Assembly (NCBI RefSeq): GCF_013240295.1 | Contig: NZ_JABETK010000001.1 | Location: 1,116,001 to 1,180,000, forward strand | Length of the DNA: 64,000 nucleotides | Reading direction: 5' to 3' | Source of the DNA: Neoaquamicrobium sediminum | Lineage (GTDB): Bacteria; Pseudomonadota; Alphaproteobacteria; Rhizobiales; Rhizobiaceae | Shown: positions 28,844-39,807 of the stretch, in pieces | How the letters are laid out: every line of letters begins with the position of its first letter | Position numbering within the stretch: position 1 is the first letter of the stretch | Notes under the pieces: generated by a model | What the model saw: the letters and a program-made list of their open reading frames with translations, nothing else | What the model was told of the DNA's origin: nothing | The model's database searches: none | Position numbers and translations under genes: made by a program

Positions 28844-29988
28844 TTCGACGCCGCCTGTTCACCGGTCTGTCCGGCCGGATCGATAGTGTTGTCGACGGCG
28901 ATGGGGGTCCCGTTGTTGAGGCGGTTCTGGCCTGCCGTCACCACCATCTCGCCGCCTTCGAGGCCGGAGGCGATTTCCACCTGGCTGCCGGACCGGCGCC
29001 CCACCGTCACGAAGACCTGCCGCGCCTCGAGTTTCTCCGCCTCGCCTTCGGCGGGGACCTGCTCTTCGCCGTCAGCCTCGGGCTTGCGGGCGACGTAGAC
29101 ATAGTCGCCGTAGAGGCTCGTCACGACGGCCGTCTGCGGCAGCGCGATGACGTCGTCCTCCTTCGGCATATCGACATAGATGCGCGCGAACTGGCCGGGC
29201 GTCAGACGCTCGTCCGGGTTCTCGATCGCCGCGCGCACCGAAACCAGCCGGCTCGACGGGTCGACCTTCGGATCGATGCCCACGATCTCGCCGGTCAGTT
29301 CGTTGTCGTCGCCATCCACGGTCAGGCGCACCGGCTGGCCGATGCTGAGCTGGCTCAGCCGCTGCTCCGGCACGGTGAAGTCTGCCCGCATCGTCTCCAG
29401 GTCCTGCAGCGTCACCACGCTGGCGCCCGGCTGCAGATACTGGCCGATGTCGACGCGCGGAATGCCGACGGTGCCGGCGAAGGGCGCGCGGAGCTGCTTC
29501 TGCTGCAGCACCGCTTCGAGCTTTTCGGCCTGCGCGCCGGAAGCCGCCGCAGCCGCTTCGGCAGCCTGCAACGACACCGTCGAGCCAACGCCGCGCTGCT
29601 GCAACTCCATCGCGCGATCGAGCGCCTGCTTGTCGAGATCGGCCTGGGTGCGGGCAGCGAACAGATCGGCCCGCTGCACGGCGTCGTCGAGCTGCACCAG
29701 AACCTCGCCCTGCTCGACCCGCTGGTTGGCGCTAAAGTGCAGCTCCTTGACGATGCCCGTCGTCTCCACCGTCAGGTCCACGCCCCGGATCGCATTCACC
29801 GTTCCGATCGCATCGATCGACGGGGTCCACGATTCCGGCTTGACCTCCACCGTGGAGACTGTGACGGTCGCAACCGGCATGTTGGCGAAGAAGTTCTCGA
29901 TCGCCTGATCGCGGAATAACTGCCAGCCGACTATACCGGCTGCAACGAGAGCCAGCAGTACGATTGCGATGAGGAGGCGCTTGATCAT
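28840..29988 (-). CDS. RND efflux periplasmic adaptor (membrane fusion protein)
   Basis: A 382-residue protein. The ATG at 29988 gives MIKRLLIAIVLLALVAAGIV, a membrane anchor or signal; the frame is open further upstream without one. Domain order: lipoyl half TVEVKPESWTPSIDAIGTVN, hairpin of coiled coils, lipoyl half QLRAPFAGTVGIPRVDIGQY, beta-barrel PEQRLSQLSIGQPVRLTVDG, membrane-proximal domain to the end. It bridges the HAE1 pump to an outer-membrane channel. First gene of the pump operon, facing the TetR gene across an operator-bearing gap. Confidence 0.92.
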   Translation of the reverse strand: MIKRLLIAIVLLALVAAGIVGWQLFRDQAIENFFANMPVATVTVSTVEVKPESWTPSIDAIGTVNAIRGVDLTVETTGIVKELHFSANQRVEQGEVLVQLDDAVQRADLFAARTQADLDKQALDRAMELQQRGVGSTVSLQAAEAAAAASGAQAEKLEAVLQQKQLRAPFAGTVGIPRVDIGQYLQPGASVVTLQDLETMRADFTVPEQRLSQLSIGQPVRLTVDGDDNELTGEIVGIDPKVDPSSRLVSVRAAIENPDERLTPGQFARIYVDMPKEDDVIALPQTAVVTSLYGDYVYVARKPEADGEEQVPAEGEAEKLEARQVFVTVGRRSGSQVEIASGLEGGEMVVTAGQNRLNNGTPIAVDNTIDPAGQTGEQAASK

Positions 29989-30085
29989 GGGTGTTGGGCT
30001 TTCTGGCTGGAACCGACGAGCAAAGGCCAACGGCCTCCGTGAGAGGGCCGCAATAATAACCTTGCAAATCGAGGGCGATCTACTG

Positions 30086-30101
30086 TACCGTCTGGACGGT
30101 A
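30086..30101. promoter_or_regulatory. Likely TetR operator between the regulator and the RND operon
   Basis: A perfect inverted repeat TACCGTC-TG-GACGGTA lies in the 137-bp divergent gap, 24 bases before the regulator ATG and about 98 bases before the adaptor ATG. A compact 16-bp palindrome in this place is the normal operator form for an autoregulated TetR repressor of an efflux pump. Binding is inferred. Confidence 0.8.
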
Positions 30102-30125
30102 TTGTCAACCCCGATTGTAGGTGAA

Positions 30126-30680
30126 ATGGCAGATAAACGACCCAACACCAGGCAGCGTCTTCTCGAAGCGGCAGCAGACATCTCCCGTGAATCGGGAGCC
30201 GGCAGCCTCTCCCTCGACGCCGTCGCCGCCCGGGCGGGCACCTCCAAGGGCGGACTTCTCTATCATTTTCCAACCAAGGCCGCGCTCATGGAAGGCGTGG
30301 TGGAGATGTTCGTCTCGAGCTTCGCCGAAACCCTGTCGGCGCGCGCCGCCGAAAAGCAGGGCGAACCCAACGGCCTCGCCGAAGCCTATCTCGAGCTTTT
30401 CGTGGAAGACCACGATTGCAACAAGCCGCCGCCCTCGGGCCTGCTTGCGGCACTCGCCGAAAACCCGGACTTCCTGAGACCCGTGCGTCGTTTCGAGCGC
30501 GAGCTACTCGACCGCATGAAGGAAAACAGCGCCGATCCGGCGCTGTCGATCGTCATCTTCCTGGTCGCGCTGGGCGTGCGCAATTCGGCCCTCATCAACC
30601 TCGACGTCCTGACCGACGAGGAATTCCACCTCGTCACCGAGCGCTTGAAAACGCTGCTCGAAGCCGCGCCGGACCAATAG
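30126..30680 (+). CDS. TetR/AcrR family transcriptional regulator
   Basis: A 184-residue protein. N-terminal HTH: MADKRPNTRQRLLEAAADIS, LSLDAVAARAGTSKGGLLYH, FPTKAALMEG, the classical TetR recognition helix. The C-terminal ligand-binding part resembles TetR_C proteins paired with RND pumps (LAALAENPDFLRPVRRFERE). It is divergent from the adaptor-pump operon and very probably represses it. Start ATG at 30126; an in-frame ATG at 30102 would overlap the operator. Confidence 0.92.
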   Translation: MADKRPNTRQRLLEAAADISRESGAGSLSLDAVAARAGTSKGGLLYHFPTKAALMEGVVEMFVSSFAETLSARAAEKQGEPNGLAEAYLELFVEDHDCNKPPPSGLLAALAENPDFLRPVRRFERELLDRMKENSADPALSIVIFLVALGVRNSALINLDVLTDEEFHLVTERLKTLLEAAPDQ

Positions 30681-30687
30681 CGCGCCC

Positions 30688-32063
30688 TCAGCCGCCGTAG
30701 CGGCGCGCCAGCACATCCTCGATTGCGCGAATGCCCTGCGCCTCGCCGCCCACGGGGCAATGGGGCCGGTCGACCGGGCTCCAGCCGTACACGTCCAGAT
30801 GCGTCCAGCTTTGCGCCTTCTCCACGAAACGGCGCAGGAACAGGGCCGCCGTCACCGCGCCTGCAAAGCCATCCGACGTCACGTTGTTGACGTCGGCGAC
30901 CTTGGAAGCGAGCTTCCTGTCGTAGGGCGTCCATAACGGCATCCGCCACAGCGGGTCGGCCACGCGCATCGAGGCTTCCGCCAGATCGGATGCAAACGCT
31001 TCGTCATCGGTGAAGAAGGGTGGCAGGTCGGGCCCGAGCGCCACCCGCGCGGCACCCGTCAGCGTCGCCATGTCGATCAGCAGCTGCGGCTCTTCCTCGT
31101 CCGCGAGCGCCAGCGCGTCGGCCAGCACCAGCCGGCCTTCCGCATCGGTGTTACCGATCTCCACCGTCGGCCCCTTGCGGCTCTGGAGCACATCGCCCGG
31201 CCGGAAGGCGTTGCCCGCGATGGAGTTCTCGACCGCCGGCACCAGCACCCGCAGCCTCACCTTCAGCCCCGCCGCCATGATCATCGACGCAAGGCCGAGC
31301 ACATTTGCGGCCCCGCCCATGTCCTTCTTCATCAGCAGCATGCCGGAGGCCGGCTTGATGTCGAGCCCGCCGGTGTCGAAGCACACGCCCTTGCCCACCA
31401 GCGTGATCTTCGGCGCGCCCTTCGACCCCATGTGAGGTCGATGAGCCGCGGCGCCTGCGCGGATGCGCGTCCCACTGCGTGGATCATCGGGAAGTTCTTC
31501 TTCAGGAGATCGTCGCCGGCAATCACCTTCACGCTCGCCTTGTGCACCTTGGCCAGCTTGCGCACAGCCGCCTCCAGCGCGTCAGGGCCCATGTCGCTCG
31601 TCGGTGTATTGATGAGGTCGCGCACGAGGTAGACCGCATCGGCCCGGCGCTGCACCGCCGCGAGGTCCGAGCCGTCGGCAACGGCGAATTCCAGTTTGGG
31701 CGTCTCGTTCTTGCGATAGCGGGAGAAGCTGTAGCCACCCAGCGCCAGACCCAGCGCCGCCAGTTCCGGTTCCTCGACCTGCCCGGCAAATCGCCATGCC
31801 CCATCGGGAAGCTGGCGCGCGAGTGTTCCCGTTTCCAGCGGCGCGAAGCCGCCGCGCTCGGCTGCCACGCCGAACAGCGCGCCGGCTACGGCGCCGCCTT
31901 CGCCCGGCAGCACCAGCAGCTTGCCCGCCTGCCCCGAAAACCCGTTGGCTGCCGCCCAGGCGCGCGACCGGTCGTCGAGATCGAGCTGCTCGAAGCTCTT
32001 CTTGGTGACGAGGTGAACGGGACGTGCGTCACGCGCGGGCTTTTCGGTCAGTTTCAGCGGCAT
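30688..32063 (-). CDS. M17 leucyl aminopeptidase family protein (one frame break)
   Basis: 458 residues after adding one G in the run at 31426-31429 (plus-strand C's), which joins RLIDLTWG to SKGAPKITLVGKGVC. Metal and active-site motifs of M17 follow: GKGVCFDTGGLDIKPASGM, MKKDMGGAANVLG, and IGNTDAEGRLVLADALALAD (the NTDAEGR signature). It releases N-terminal amino acids from peptides in the cytoplasm using two metal ions. Convergent with the TetR gene, divergent from the TPR gene. Confidence 0.93.
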
Positions 32064-32199
32064 GGGAGACTTCCTGATGCCGGACGGAACCCCGGCGCTG
32101 GCGGCAGCGCCTTAACCGTCCGTTAGGGTTAACAGACTATTGCTCGTTCCCGGATGCGCCCTCTTGCAGGGCAATGACGGCATGGAGACGAGCGTGCAG

Positions 32200-33015
32200 A
32201 TGTTGACCAACCGCGCGACGAACGCAACGGGAAAACGCCTTCGCACCACGGCAGCGGCACTTGCGCTGGCCCTGGCGCTGGCCGGCTGCGCCACCAAGGA
32301 CCGCATCACGACCGGATCGGTCAGCCGTCCGTCCTCCGCCCCCGTTGAGACCATGTCGACACAGCAGCTCGCGTCCGAGGCGCAGACGCTGGGCCAGATT
32401 TACGCCAAGAACCCCAAGGACGTGAACACGGCGATGCGCTACGCCTCCGTCCTGCAGATGAACGGGCGAACCGACCAGTCCCTGGCGGTGATGCGCAAGC
32501 TTGCGATCGACTATCCCAAGGAGCGCCAGGTGCTTGCGGCCTACGGCAAGGCGCTCGCCGCGGCCGGCGAGCTGGAGCCGGCGCTTGACGCCGTGCGCCG
32601 CGCCCAGACACCTGAATATCCAGACTGGAAGCTCGTTTCGGCCGAGGCAGCGATCCTCGACCAGCTCGGCAAGCCGCAGGAGGCCCGCCAGCTTTATCGC
32701 CGCGCCCTCGAGATGAAGCCCGGCGAACCCTCCATCCTGTCCAACCTCGGCATGTCGCATCTGCTTGAAGGCGACCTCAAGACCGCCGAGAACTACATGC
32801 GACAGGCCGTCGAGACGCAGGGCGCCGACAGCCGCGTGCGCCAGAACCTTGCCCTCGTCGTCGGCCTGCAGGGGCGCTTCAAGGAAGCAGAAGAGATCGC
32901 CAGCCGCGAACTCTCACCCGACCAGGCCCAGGCCAACGTCGCCTACCTGCGCACCATGCTCTCCCAACAAAACGCCTGGAGCCAGCTCGAGCAGGAAGAA
33001 AAGAACACCAACTGA
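32200..33015 (+). CDS. TPR-repeat lipoprotein (TadD-like)
   Basis: About 271 residues. N-terminal lipoprotein signal MLTNRATNATGKRLRTT then AALALALALAGC at about residue 30. TPR helices from about residue 60: LGQIYAKNPKDVNTAMRYAS, LAAYGKALAAAGELEPALDA, RRALEMKPGEPSILSNLGMS, HLLEGDLKTAENYMRQAVET. It resembles TadD, a pilus-assembly lipoprotein of the Flp/Tad system, but no other tad gene is nearby, so that role is unproven. The ATG at 32200 is preferred (GGAGA 11 bases before); ATG 32182 is also possible. Confidence 0.85.
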   Translation: MLTNRATNATGKRLRTTAAALALALALAGCATKDRITTGSVSRPSSAPVETMSTQQLASEAQTLGQIYAKNPKDVNTAMRYASVLQMNGRTDQSLAVMRKLAIDYPKERQVLAAYGKALAAAGELEPALDAVRRAQTPEYPDWKLVSAEAAILDQLGKPQEARQLYRRALEMKPGEPSILSNLGMSHLLEGDLKTAENYMRQAVETQGADSRVRQNLALVVGLQGRFKEAEEIASRELSPDQAQANVAYLRTMLSQQNAWSQLEQEEKNTN

Positions 33016-33172
33016 CAGCGGCGATACTTCGACAAGCTTCACGTCCGCATGCCGGCTGGGGCTTTATGCTGCACTGCACAAAAATGCATGGCGGCTATGT
33101 CGAAACGTCGCTTCCGCTGCGGCAGCCGGCTTCCTATCTACGTCGCATCGCACAGCCGATGAGACAGGAAAA

Positions 33173-33337
33173 ATGTCCAACAGATCACTGACGAGGGGAA
33201 TCTCGGAATTCCTCGACATAGTGGGAAGCGCATTCGCCGTATCGGCGGCCACGCGTGAACACCGGCCCGCAAGGGACGCAGACCTTCTGCGTCTCGGCAT
33301 CGATCCGGTTCGGTTCCGCGGGATCAAGCGCTTCTGA
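33173..33337 (+). CDS. Small conserved hypothetical protein, 54 residues
   Basis: Starts MSNRSLTRGISEFLDIVGSA behind GACAGGAAAA and ends RLGIDPVRFRGIKRF. It has an N-terminal amphipathic helix and a basic, DUF1127-like tail with the LGID motif. Small rhizobial proteins of this shape are common; function is unknown. It stands alone in the gap after the TPR gene. Confidence 0.6.
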   Translation: MSNRSLTRGISEFLDIVGSAFAVSAATREHRPARDADLLRLGIDPVRFRGIKRF

Positions 33338-33373
33338 GAGACCGTTCGAGCGTTCGCTCCGGCGAGGCAGGTG

Positions 33374-33444
33374 GCGCGGTTTTCGAGAACCGACGCGCAG
33401 CGTACCTTCGGTACGTGAGCATCGGAAGCGTAGAAAGCCGCGTC
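33374..33444. repeat. Palindromic repeat, copy A, downstream of trmB
   Basis: A 71-bp imperfect palindrome with GCGGTTTTCGAGAACC on the left, a GTACC-TTC-GGTAC centre and AGAAAGCCGCG on the right. A close relative lies at 34264-34336 on the other side of trmB. Non-coding. Confidence 0.75.
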
Positions 33445-33513
33445 AGATGCCAGCCGGAGTAGAACTATCGAGCAGTCTCTGAAGCGGGCACGCGCCCGCA
33501 AAGGATGGCCGGC

Positions 33514-34212
33514 CTATCCGCGCAGAAATGTGAGATAGGCCGGCGTCCTTCCTTCTCTTATCGCCTTCGCCTCGTAGCGTGTGCCCGGCCAGCCCCCATA
33601 GGGCGTGCGCCAGTCTTCAGCCGAGGCCGCGCGCCATTCGAACGCCTCGTGCTTCCGGCATGCCAGCAGCGTCCAGTCGACATAGGTATCGATGTCGGAT
33701 GCGAAGCGAAACACCCCGCCTTTCTTCAGCACCCTTGCAAAACGATCCATATTGGCTTCGTTGACGAAACGGCGCTTCCAGTGCTTCTTCTTCGGCCACG
33801 GGTCGGGATAGAACAGGTCTATCCCGTCCAGCGACGCGTCCGGAAGCCAGTCGAGCAGGCGGGTCGCGTCGTCGTCGTAAAGCCGAAGGTTGCCGCGCGG
33901 CTCGTCGTCCAGCAGCGAAGCCATCTTGGCCATGCCATTGACGAAGGGCTCCACGCCGATGAAGCCAGTCGTTGGGTTGCGGCCGGCCTCCAGATGCAGG
34001 TGCTCCCCGCCGCCGAAACCGATTTCCAGCCGAACGCCATCGACCGGCACGCCGAACAGGCCGGTCAGGTCGTCCGGCGCCGGGCTGCCGAGGTCGAGCA
34101 TGAGCCCCGGCAGGAGCCGCGCGGCGGCTTCCGCCTGGGCGGGGCGCAACGACTTGCCCCGCCGACGACCGAAGAAGGCCTCGGTCGCGCGCTTGCGCCG
34201 CTCTTCCGCCAT
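33514..34212 (-). CDS. trmB: tRNA (guanine-N7-)-methyltransferase
   Basis: A 232-residue class I methyltransferase. Start [20 protein letters not shown] at 34212. SAM-binding strand [11 protein letters not shown], the TrmB segment [12 protein letters not shown], and the hallmark [20 protein letters not shown] with tRNA-contacting residues. It makes m7G46 in tRNA variable loops. It lies downstream of metK on the same strand, with a palindromic repeat in the gap between them. Confidence 0.96.
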   Translation of the reverse strand: MAEERRKRATEAFFGRRRGKSLRPAQAEAAARLLPGLMLDLGSPAPDDLTGLFGVPVDGVRLEIGFGGGEHLHLEAGRNPTTGFIGVEPFVNGMAKMASLLDDEPRGNLRLYDDDATRLLDWLPDASLDGIDLFYPDPWPKKKHWKRRFVNEANMDRFARVLKKGGVFRFASDIDTYVDWTLLACRKHEAFEWRAASAEDWRTPYGGWPGTRYEAKAIREGRTPAYLTFLRG

Positions 34213-34263
34213 TCCCCGATGCTCCTTCAGTACCACCCAAGCAATGCGTCAGGGCGAGTCGAA

Positions 34264-34336
34264 AATGGCGGCTTTCGAGAACCGGAGCGGAGCGTACCGA
34301 GGTACGTGAGCACCGGAAGCGCAGAAAACCGCCATT
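34264..34336. repeat. Palindromic repeat, copy B, between metK and trmB
   Basis: Flanks AATGGCGG and CCGCCATT; arms GCTTTCGAGAACCGG and CACCGGAAGCGCAGAAAACC; centre GTACCGAGGTAC. Same family as 33374-33444: TCGAGAACCG, AGCGTACC, GGTACGTGAGCA and CGGAAGCG are shared. It may act as a hairpin in the metK-trmB transcript. Confidence 0.75.
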
Positions 34337-34348
34337 TGCTGACCGGCC

Positions 34349-35623
<1,275 letters not shown>

Positions 35624-35803
35624 GGGTATCCCCTCTCGAAAGAAATGCCGGAACGATCCGGCAAAGACGCAATCTGTTACCGAGGCCCGCCTTGTGCCGT
35701 CAAGCAAACAAACGTTCGTCAATCCTATGAAAAAGGAGAAAATGGTCGTGCGAAGCCGCTACGCTACCGCGCGGCCACGCCGGTTACGCGAGAACGGGCG
35801 GGA

Positions 35804-36208
35804 TCATTCCTCGTCGGCGAGTGCCCTTACGAGATCGATGATCTTTGTCCGGACCTTCGGATCGGAAATGCGCACGAACGCCCGGTTGAGCCGCAGGCCC
35901 TCGGTGCTCGACAGGAAGTCGACCACATACGTGGTCTGGCTTTCCTCCGACAGGCCTTCAGCACCTGGTCCTCCCGGCGCGTCCTCGAAGAAGAAGGCGA
36001 CAGGAACCTCGAGGATCGAGGCGATTGCCTGCAACCTGCTGGCGCCGACGCGATTCGTCCCCTTCTCGTATTTCTGGATCTGCTGGAACGTGATGCCGAG
36101 GCTTTCCCCAAGCTTCTCCTGGCTCAGGCCCAGCATGTTGCGCCTGAGACGGATGCGGCCCCCGACATGAATGTCGATCGGATTCGGCTTCTTCTTGTTT
36201 TCCGGCAT
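35804..36208 (-). CDS. XRE family transcriptional regulator (PraR-like)
   Basis: A 134-residue protein, start MPENKKKPNPIDIHVGGRIR at 36208. HTH_3 domain: MLGLSQEKLGESLGITFQQI, QKYEKGTNRVGASRLQAIAS, LEVPVAFFFEDAP. The C-terminal half is a short acidic arm with VVDFLSSTEGLRLNRAFVRI. The protein resembles the rhizobial regulator PraR, which controls biofilm and quorum-sensing genes in Rhizobium; this likeness is from memory of the family. It lies between lnt and metK on the same strand. Confidence 0.9.
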   Translation of the reverse strand: MPENKKKPNPIDIHVGGRIRLRRNMLGLSQEKLGESLGITFQQIQKYEKGTNRVGASRLQAIASILEVPVAFFFEDAPGGPGAEGLSEESQTTYVVDFLSSTEGLRLNRAFVRISDPKVRTKIIDLVRALADEE

Positions 36209-36347
36209 GATTCCCTCGCCGTTACCTGCAAAGGTTGAACTTCCAACTTCCCTTTGCCGGAATGGATCGGCTGGATCCCCCATCGATCCAGCGTGACGAA
36301 TCCCTCGGCAGACGGCTTTTCACTATGAATCTCTAATATACGCGCTG

Positions 36348-37934
36348 TCAATCAGACCGGTAGCCGGAAAACAGGCAGGTCAAGACCGACCAAAGGCCTA
36401 GAATCACCAGAAAGGATGCCCCTGCAAGAGCCGGCGAGCCCAAACCTTCGACCCGCTGCCGCGGCACCGAAACGTCCAGCACGCCCACTGCATCGATCGC
36501 AAATGCGTCGATTACGCGGCCATAGGCGTCGACGACCCCGGAAATACCGTTATTGGCGGCGCGCACCAGAGGCCGTCCAGCCTCGACCGCGCGAATCTGC
36601 GCCTGGCGGAAATGCTGGTACGGGCCGGGCGTGTTTCCGAACCAAGCGTCGTTCGTCACGTTGAGGATGACATCCGCGTCGACATTGCCGTAGCCCGCGA
36701 TGCCCGGAAAGATGATCTCGTAGCAGATGAAGGGCAGCGCCTTTACACCGCCCGCCGTCTCGATGCTGCGGCGAGGGCCGCCCGGCGAAAAGTCCGACAC
36801 CGACTGCACCAGCCTCTTCATGCCGAACCGTCCCAGCAGATCCGCGAACGGCAGGTATTCGCCGAACGGCACCAGCCTGATCTTGTCGACCGCGTCGTAG
36901 GTCTCGCCGGCCGCATTGATGCCGACGACGGCATTGTAGTAGCGCACGTCCTGCGCCTGGCTCGCGCCCTCTACGCGTACGGCGCCGACGAGCAGCTCTG
37001 TCTGTCCATCCGCGACGAGCTCGCCCAGCGCCACCAGCGCATCCGGGCGATCAGCCAGGATGAAGGGCACGGAGGTCTCGGGCCACACGATCAGGTCGGG
37101 CGCTGGCGCGCCCTCCGCCGGTGGCCGCGCGGACAGGTCGAGATAGGTCGCGAAGATGCGGTCGCGCACGTTCGCATCCCACTTCTCGGTCTGGTCGATC
37201 GAGGGCTGCACGATACGCACGTTGACGAGCGTCTCCGGCGCGGCATCCGCCGTCGAAAGACGCCATGCGCCATAGCCGGCATGGGCGGCGATCAGGAGGC
37301 CCGCGAGGCCGAAGCCAGCCAGCCGCCCTTTGGGAGACGCCAGCAGCGCCGGCATCGCGAACACGAAGACGGCCAGCGCATTCATGCCCGTCATGCCGAC
37401 GACACCGACCGATTGCATGAGCAGCGGAACGGGCATCGCCGCCTGCCCTATGGCGTTCCAGGGGAAGCCCGTCAGGACAACGCCGCGCAGCCATTCGGCC
37501 ACGCCGAACGCAAAGGCGATTGCCGCGATCCGGCCGAGGCCGTCGCTCCACAGGAGCCGCGCGACCACGGCGGCCAGCCCGTGGAAGATGGCGAGCAGCG
37601 CCGGCAGGCCGAATACGGCGAGCGGCAGCGCCCAGGCAAAGAGATCGGCTTCGACCAGCAGCGCATTTCCGGTCCACCAGAGGCCTGCCACGAAGTAGCC
37701 GAAGCCGAACCACCAGCCCGTCAGGAAAGGCCTGAAAATGCGTCGGAAGAACCGTTCGCCGGGCGCGCTGGCCGATCCGTCCAACAGCCACACCAGCACC
37801 GGAAAGGCGATCAGGCAGGCAGCGAAGAAATCGAATGGCGGCTGGCCAAGGGCCGCGACTGCGCCGGCCAGAAAAGCAGCCAGCGCCCTGCGCCACCCCC
37901 ACAGCAGTATGACCTTGCCGGCCAGGCGCTCCAT
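36348..37934 (-). CDS. lnt: Apolipoprotein N-acyltransferase
   Basis: A 528-residue inner-membrane enzyme. Start [20 protein letters not shown] at 37934. Six to seven N-terminal membrane helices, then a periplasmic nitrilase-like domain with the catalytic Glu in [11 protein letters not shown], Lys in [13 protein letters not shown] and Cys in [12 protein letters not shown], and a final membrane helix. It adds the third acyl chain to lipoproteins, such as the lipoproteins encoded elsewhere in this window. Confidence 0.96.
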   Translation of the reverse strand: MERLAGKVILLWGWRRALAAFLAGAVAALGQPPFDFFAACLIAFPVLVWLLDGSASAPGERFFRRIFRPFLTGWWFGFGYFVAGLWWTGNALLVEADLFAWALPLAVFGLPALLAIFHGLAAVVARLLWSDGLGRIAAIAFAFGVAEWLRGVVLTGFPWNAIGQAAMPVPLLMQSVGVVGMTGMNALAVFVFAMPALLASPKGRLAGFGLAGLLIAAHAGYGAWRLSTADAAPETLVNVRIVQPSIDQTEKWDANVRDRIFATYLDLSARPPAEGAPAPDLIVWPETSVPFILADRPDALVALGELVADGQTELLVGAVRVEGASQAQDVRYYNAVVGINAAGETYDAVDKIRLVPFGEYLPFADLLGRFGMKRLVQSVSDFSPGGPRRSIETAGGVKALPFICYEIIFPGIAGYGNVDADVILNVTNDAWFGNTPGPYQHFRQAQIRAVEAGRPLVRAANNGISGVVDAYGRVIDAFAIDAVGVLDVSVPRQRVEGLGSPALAGASFLVILGLWSVLTCLFSGYRSD

Positions 37935-38035
37935 CAGATCCCCGGAATTGCGTGAATCACCCCGACGATGTTCTAGAGCCTTTCCCTGGAAGGGAAACCT
38001 TCGGTGCCGGGAATTCGACGATGGCGCGGCGTCTA

Positions 38036-38944
38036 TCACGCAGCTTTGGCGATGCTCCTGCGCAAACGCTTCTTGGGCTTCTCGGGCGCATCTGCCAGAA
38101 GCCTCCGGGCCTCCGAAAGCGCCTGTTTCGACAGCGCCCCAACGTTTTTCCGCAGGAGCCGGTCAAACGGTTTCGTATCGATCGCTTCCGGCAAGCCGAG
38201 CGCGCCGCTCGCCAGCCCGTCGCGCATCACGTGAATGTCATTGATCTCGCCGAGCCGTTCGCCCAGTTCTTCAACCTCGGCGCGCCGCTTCTTGATGTTG
38301 CCGCCCATGAAATCGCGCAGCAGGCCGAGTTGCGCCCAGTGTGCTTTAACGGCCTTGCGCAACTCGTGAAAATCTTCCGGCTCGCCGCGAGCCCGTGCCT
38401 TTTCGAGTGCCTTGCCCCAGTGTTTCAGCGTCTTTGCGAAGCCTTTGGCGAGTACCGCGCCGTCGGAGACATCGGCAAGAGACTGGCCGCGACGAAGCCG
38501 TTCCAGCGCCGCCCGGCACATGGCAGCCGCTTCATCCCGCGCCTCGTCCAGCGCCTGCCCAGCGATCCTTGCATGACGGGCGTCGAGCGCATCGCGAATT
38601 TCCGCCAGATGGCAGGCCTCGACCTTCTCCGGGAACGCGGCAATGAACCGGTCGACCGTCTCTACCGCAGCGGTCGCCTCGCGCGGTCCCGCGATCAGCC
38701 GCGCCGCATCGCGAAGGCGTCGCCCTTCCTCTTTCATCAGCGTCTTGTCGGCGGCGCGCACCAGAAGCAGCAGGGCACGCAGCTTCTTGATGCCCTTGCG
38801 GGCCTCATGCAGCGCCTTGCCATGGTCGCCCTCCCCGTCTTCCAGATGCCCTATGACGCGACCGCCGGTCTCGTCGAGGATGCGCATCACCTCGGCGTCG
38901 AGCGATCTCGACGGAGCAATGCGGACAACCGGCTGGGCCGTCAC
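38036..38944 (-). CDS. CHAD domain protein
   Basis: A 302-residue helical protein with conserved histidines in the CHAD pattern: [20 protein letters not shown] at about residue 42 and [20 protein letters not shown] at about 190. CHAD domains bind inorganic polyphosphate. It starts with GTG at 38944 whose GTGA overlaps the stop of the CYTH gene. In many bacteria CYTH and CHAD are one fused protein; here they are two coupled genes. Confidence 0.9.
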   Translation of the reverse strand: MTAQPVVRIAPSRSLDAEVMRILDETGGRVIGHLEDGEGDHGKALHEARKGIKKLRALLLLVRAADKTLMKEEGRRLRDAARLIAGPREATAAVETVDRFIAAFPEKVEACHLAEIRDALDARHARIAGQALDEARDEAAAMCRAALERLRRGQSLADVSDGAVLAKGFAKTLKHWGKALEKARARGEPEDFHELRKAVKAHWAQLGLLRDFMGGNIKKRRAEVEELGERLGEINDIHVMRDGLASGALGLPEAIDTKPFDRLLRKNVGALSKQALSEARRLLADAPEKPKKRLRRSIAKAA

Positions 38945-39402
38945 GGCGCGCCCTCCAGCGCCAGCGAGAGGTTGTAGAAAGCCCGATCGCCCGTCACCTC
39001 GTCGCCGAGCCAGTCCGGCAATTCGTCGTCCGGCACGTCGTCGGGTGTCTCCAGCTCGGCGATCACCAGCCCGGCCAGCGCGCCCTCGAACGTGTCGACA
39101 TCATATTCGCGCCCGCAATGGGGCACCTTGTGGCGCGTCTTTTCGACGACGTTGCCCAGCGCAAAACGCAGCAAGTCGCGCGCATCTGCCAGCGGAATCG
39201 GATATTCGAACTCGTCGCGTGCCCGCGCGGCCCCGCCGAACTTGATCGTCAGCTTCGCCTTCTCGCCATCCACTATGCGCACACGCACGGAGCGGTCCTC
39301 GCCGGCGCTCACATAGAACTGGCTGATGGCGGTGGCATCCTTCGCCGCCGCCCGCCAGCCGGAGGTCTTCACCAGAAACTTGCGCTCGATCTCCTTGGCC
39401 AT
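38941..39402 (-). CDS. CYTH domain protein (triphosphate tunnel metalloenzyme family)
   Basis: A 153-residue single-domain protein starting MAKEIERKFLVKTSGW, with the ExExK motif EIERK at residues 4-8. Further tunnel residues appear in RSVRVRIVDGEKAKLTIKFG, FEYPIPLADARDLL and YDVDTFEGALAGLVIAELE. Such enzymes hydrolyse triphosphates such as PPPi or thiamine triphosphate. It is coupled by overlap to the CHAD gene, which suggests joint work on polyphosphate-type compounds. Confidence 0.93.
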   Translation of the reverse strand: MAKEIERKFLVKTSGWRAAAKDATAISQFYVSAGEDRSVRVRIVDGEKAKLTIKFGGAARARDEFEYPIPLADARDLLRFALGNVVEKTRHKVPHCGREYDVDTFEGALAGLVIAELETPDDVPDDELPDWLGDEVTGDRAFYNLSLALEGAP

Positions 39403-39457
39403 GCCGGCATCAAATCGCGCGTGTGGCCGGTTGGCAAGCCCGCGGCGGGCAGCCCGC

Positions 39458-39807
39458 TCAGCGCTCGTGCACCGCCCTGCTGTCGGCAGGCGCCTGTTCG
39501 CGGCGCTCTTCCAGCCCATAGTCGCGCACGACATGGGCGATCCGCAGCCTGTAACCGTCGAAGATGCCGCCCCGGCCGGCCTTCTGCGCCAGCCGGTGCT
39601 CGCGCGTGTTGCGCCATGCGGCAACAGCATCATCGTCGCGCCAGAACGACAGCGACAGGATGCGGTCCGGGTCCGACAGACTCTGGAAGCGCTCGATCGA
39701 AATGAAGCCATCGATCGGGTCGAGCAGCAGGCGCAATTCGCGGCGAGCGACAGATAGGCGTCGCGGCGGCCGGCGGAGGGTTCCACCTCGAAGATAACCG
39801 CGATCAT
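39458..39807 (-). CDS. Antibiotic biosynthesis monooxygenase (ABM) family protein (one frame break)
   Basis: About 116 residues after adding one G near 39739: MIAVIFEVEPSAGRRDAYLS, LAAELRLLLDPIDGFISIER, FQSLSDPDRILSLSFWRDDD, AVAAWRNTREHRLAQKAGRG. This is the small ferredoxin-like ABM fold seen in heme-degrading and quinone-modifying enzymes, with the W-R-N-T-x-x-H signature. Start ATG at 39807 overlaps the NIPSNAP gene by 4 bp. Substrate unknown. Confidence 0.88.

Noticed and set aside
35624..35760. SAM riboswitch upstream of metK
   Set aside because: A short hairpin (GCCGGATCGTTCCGGC) is present but I could not match SAM-II or SAM/SAH consensus elements.
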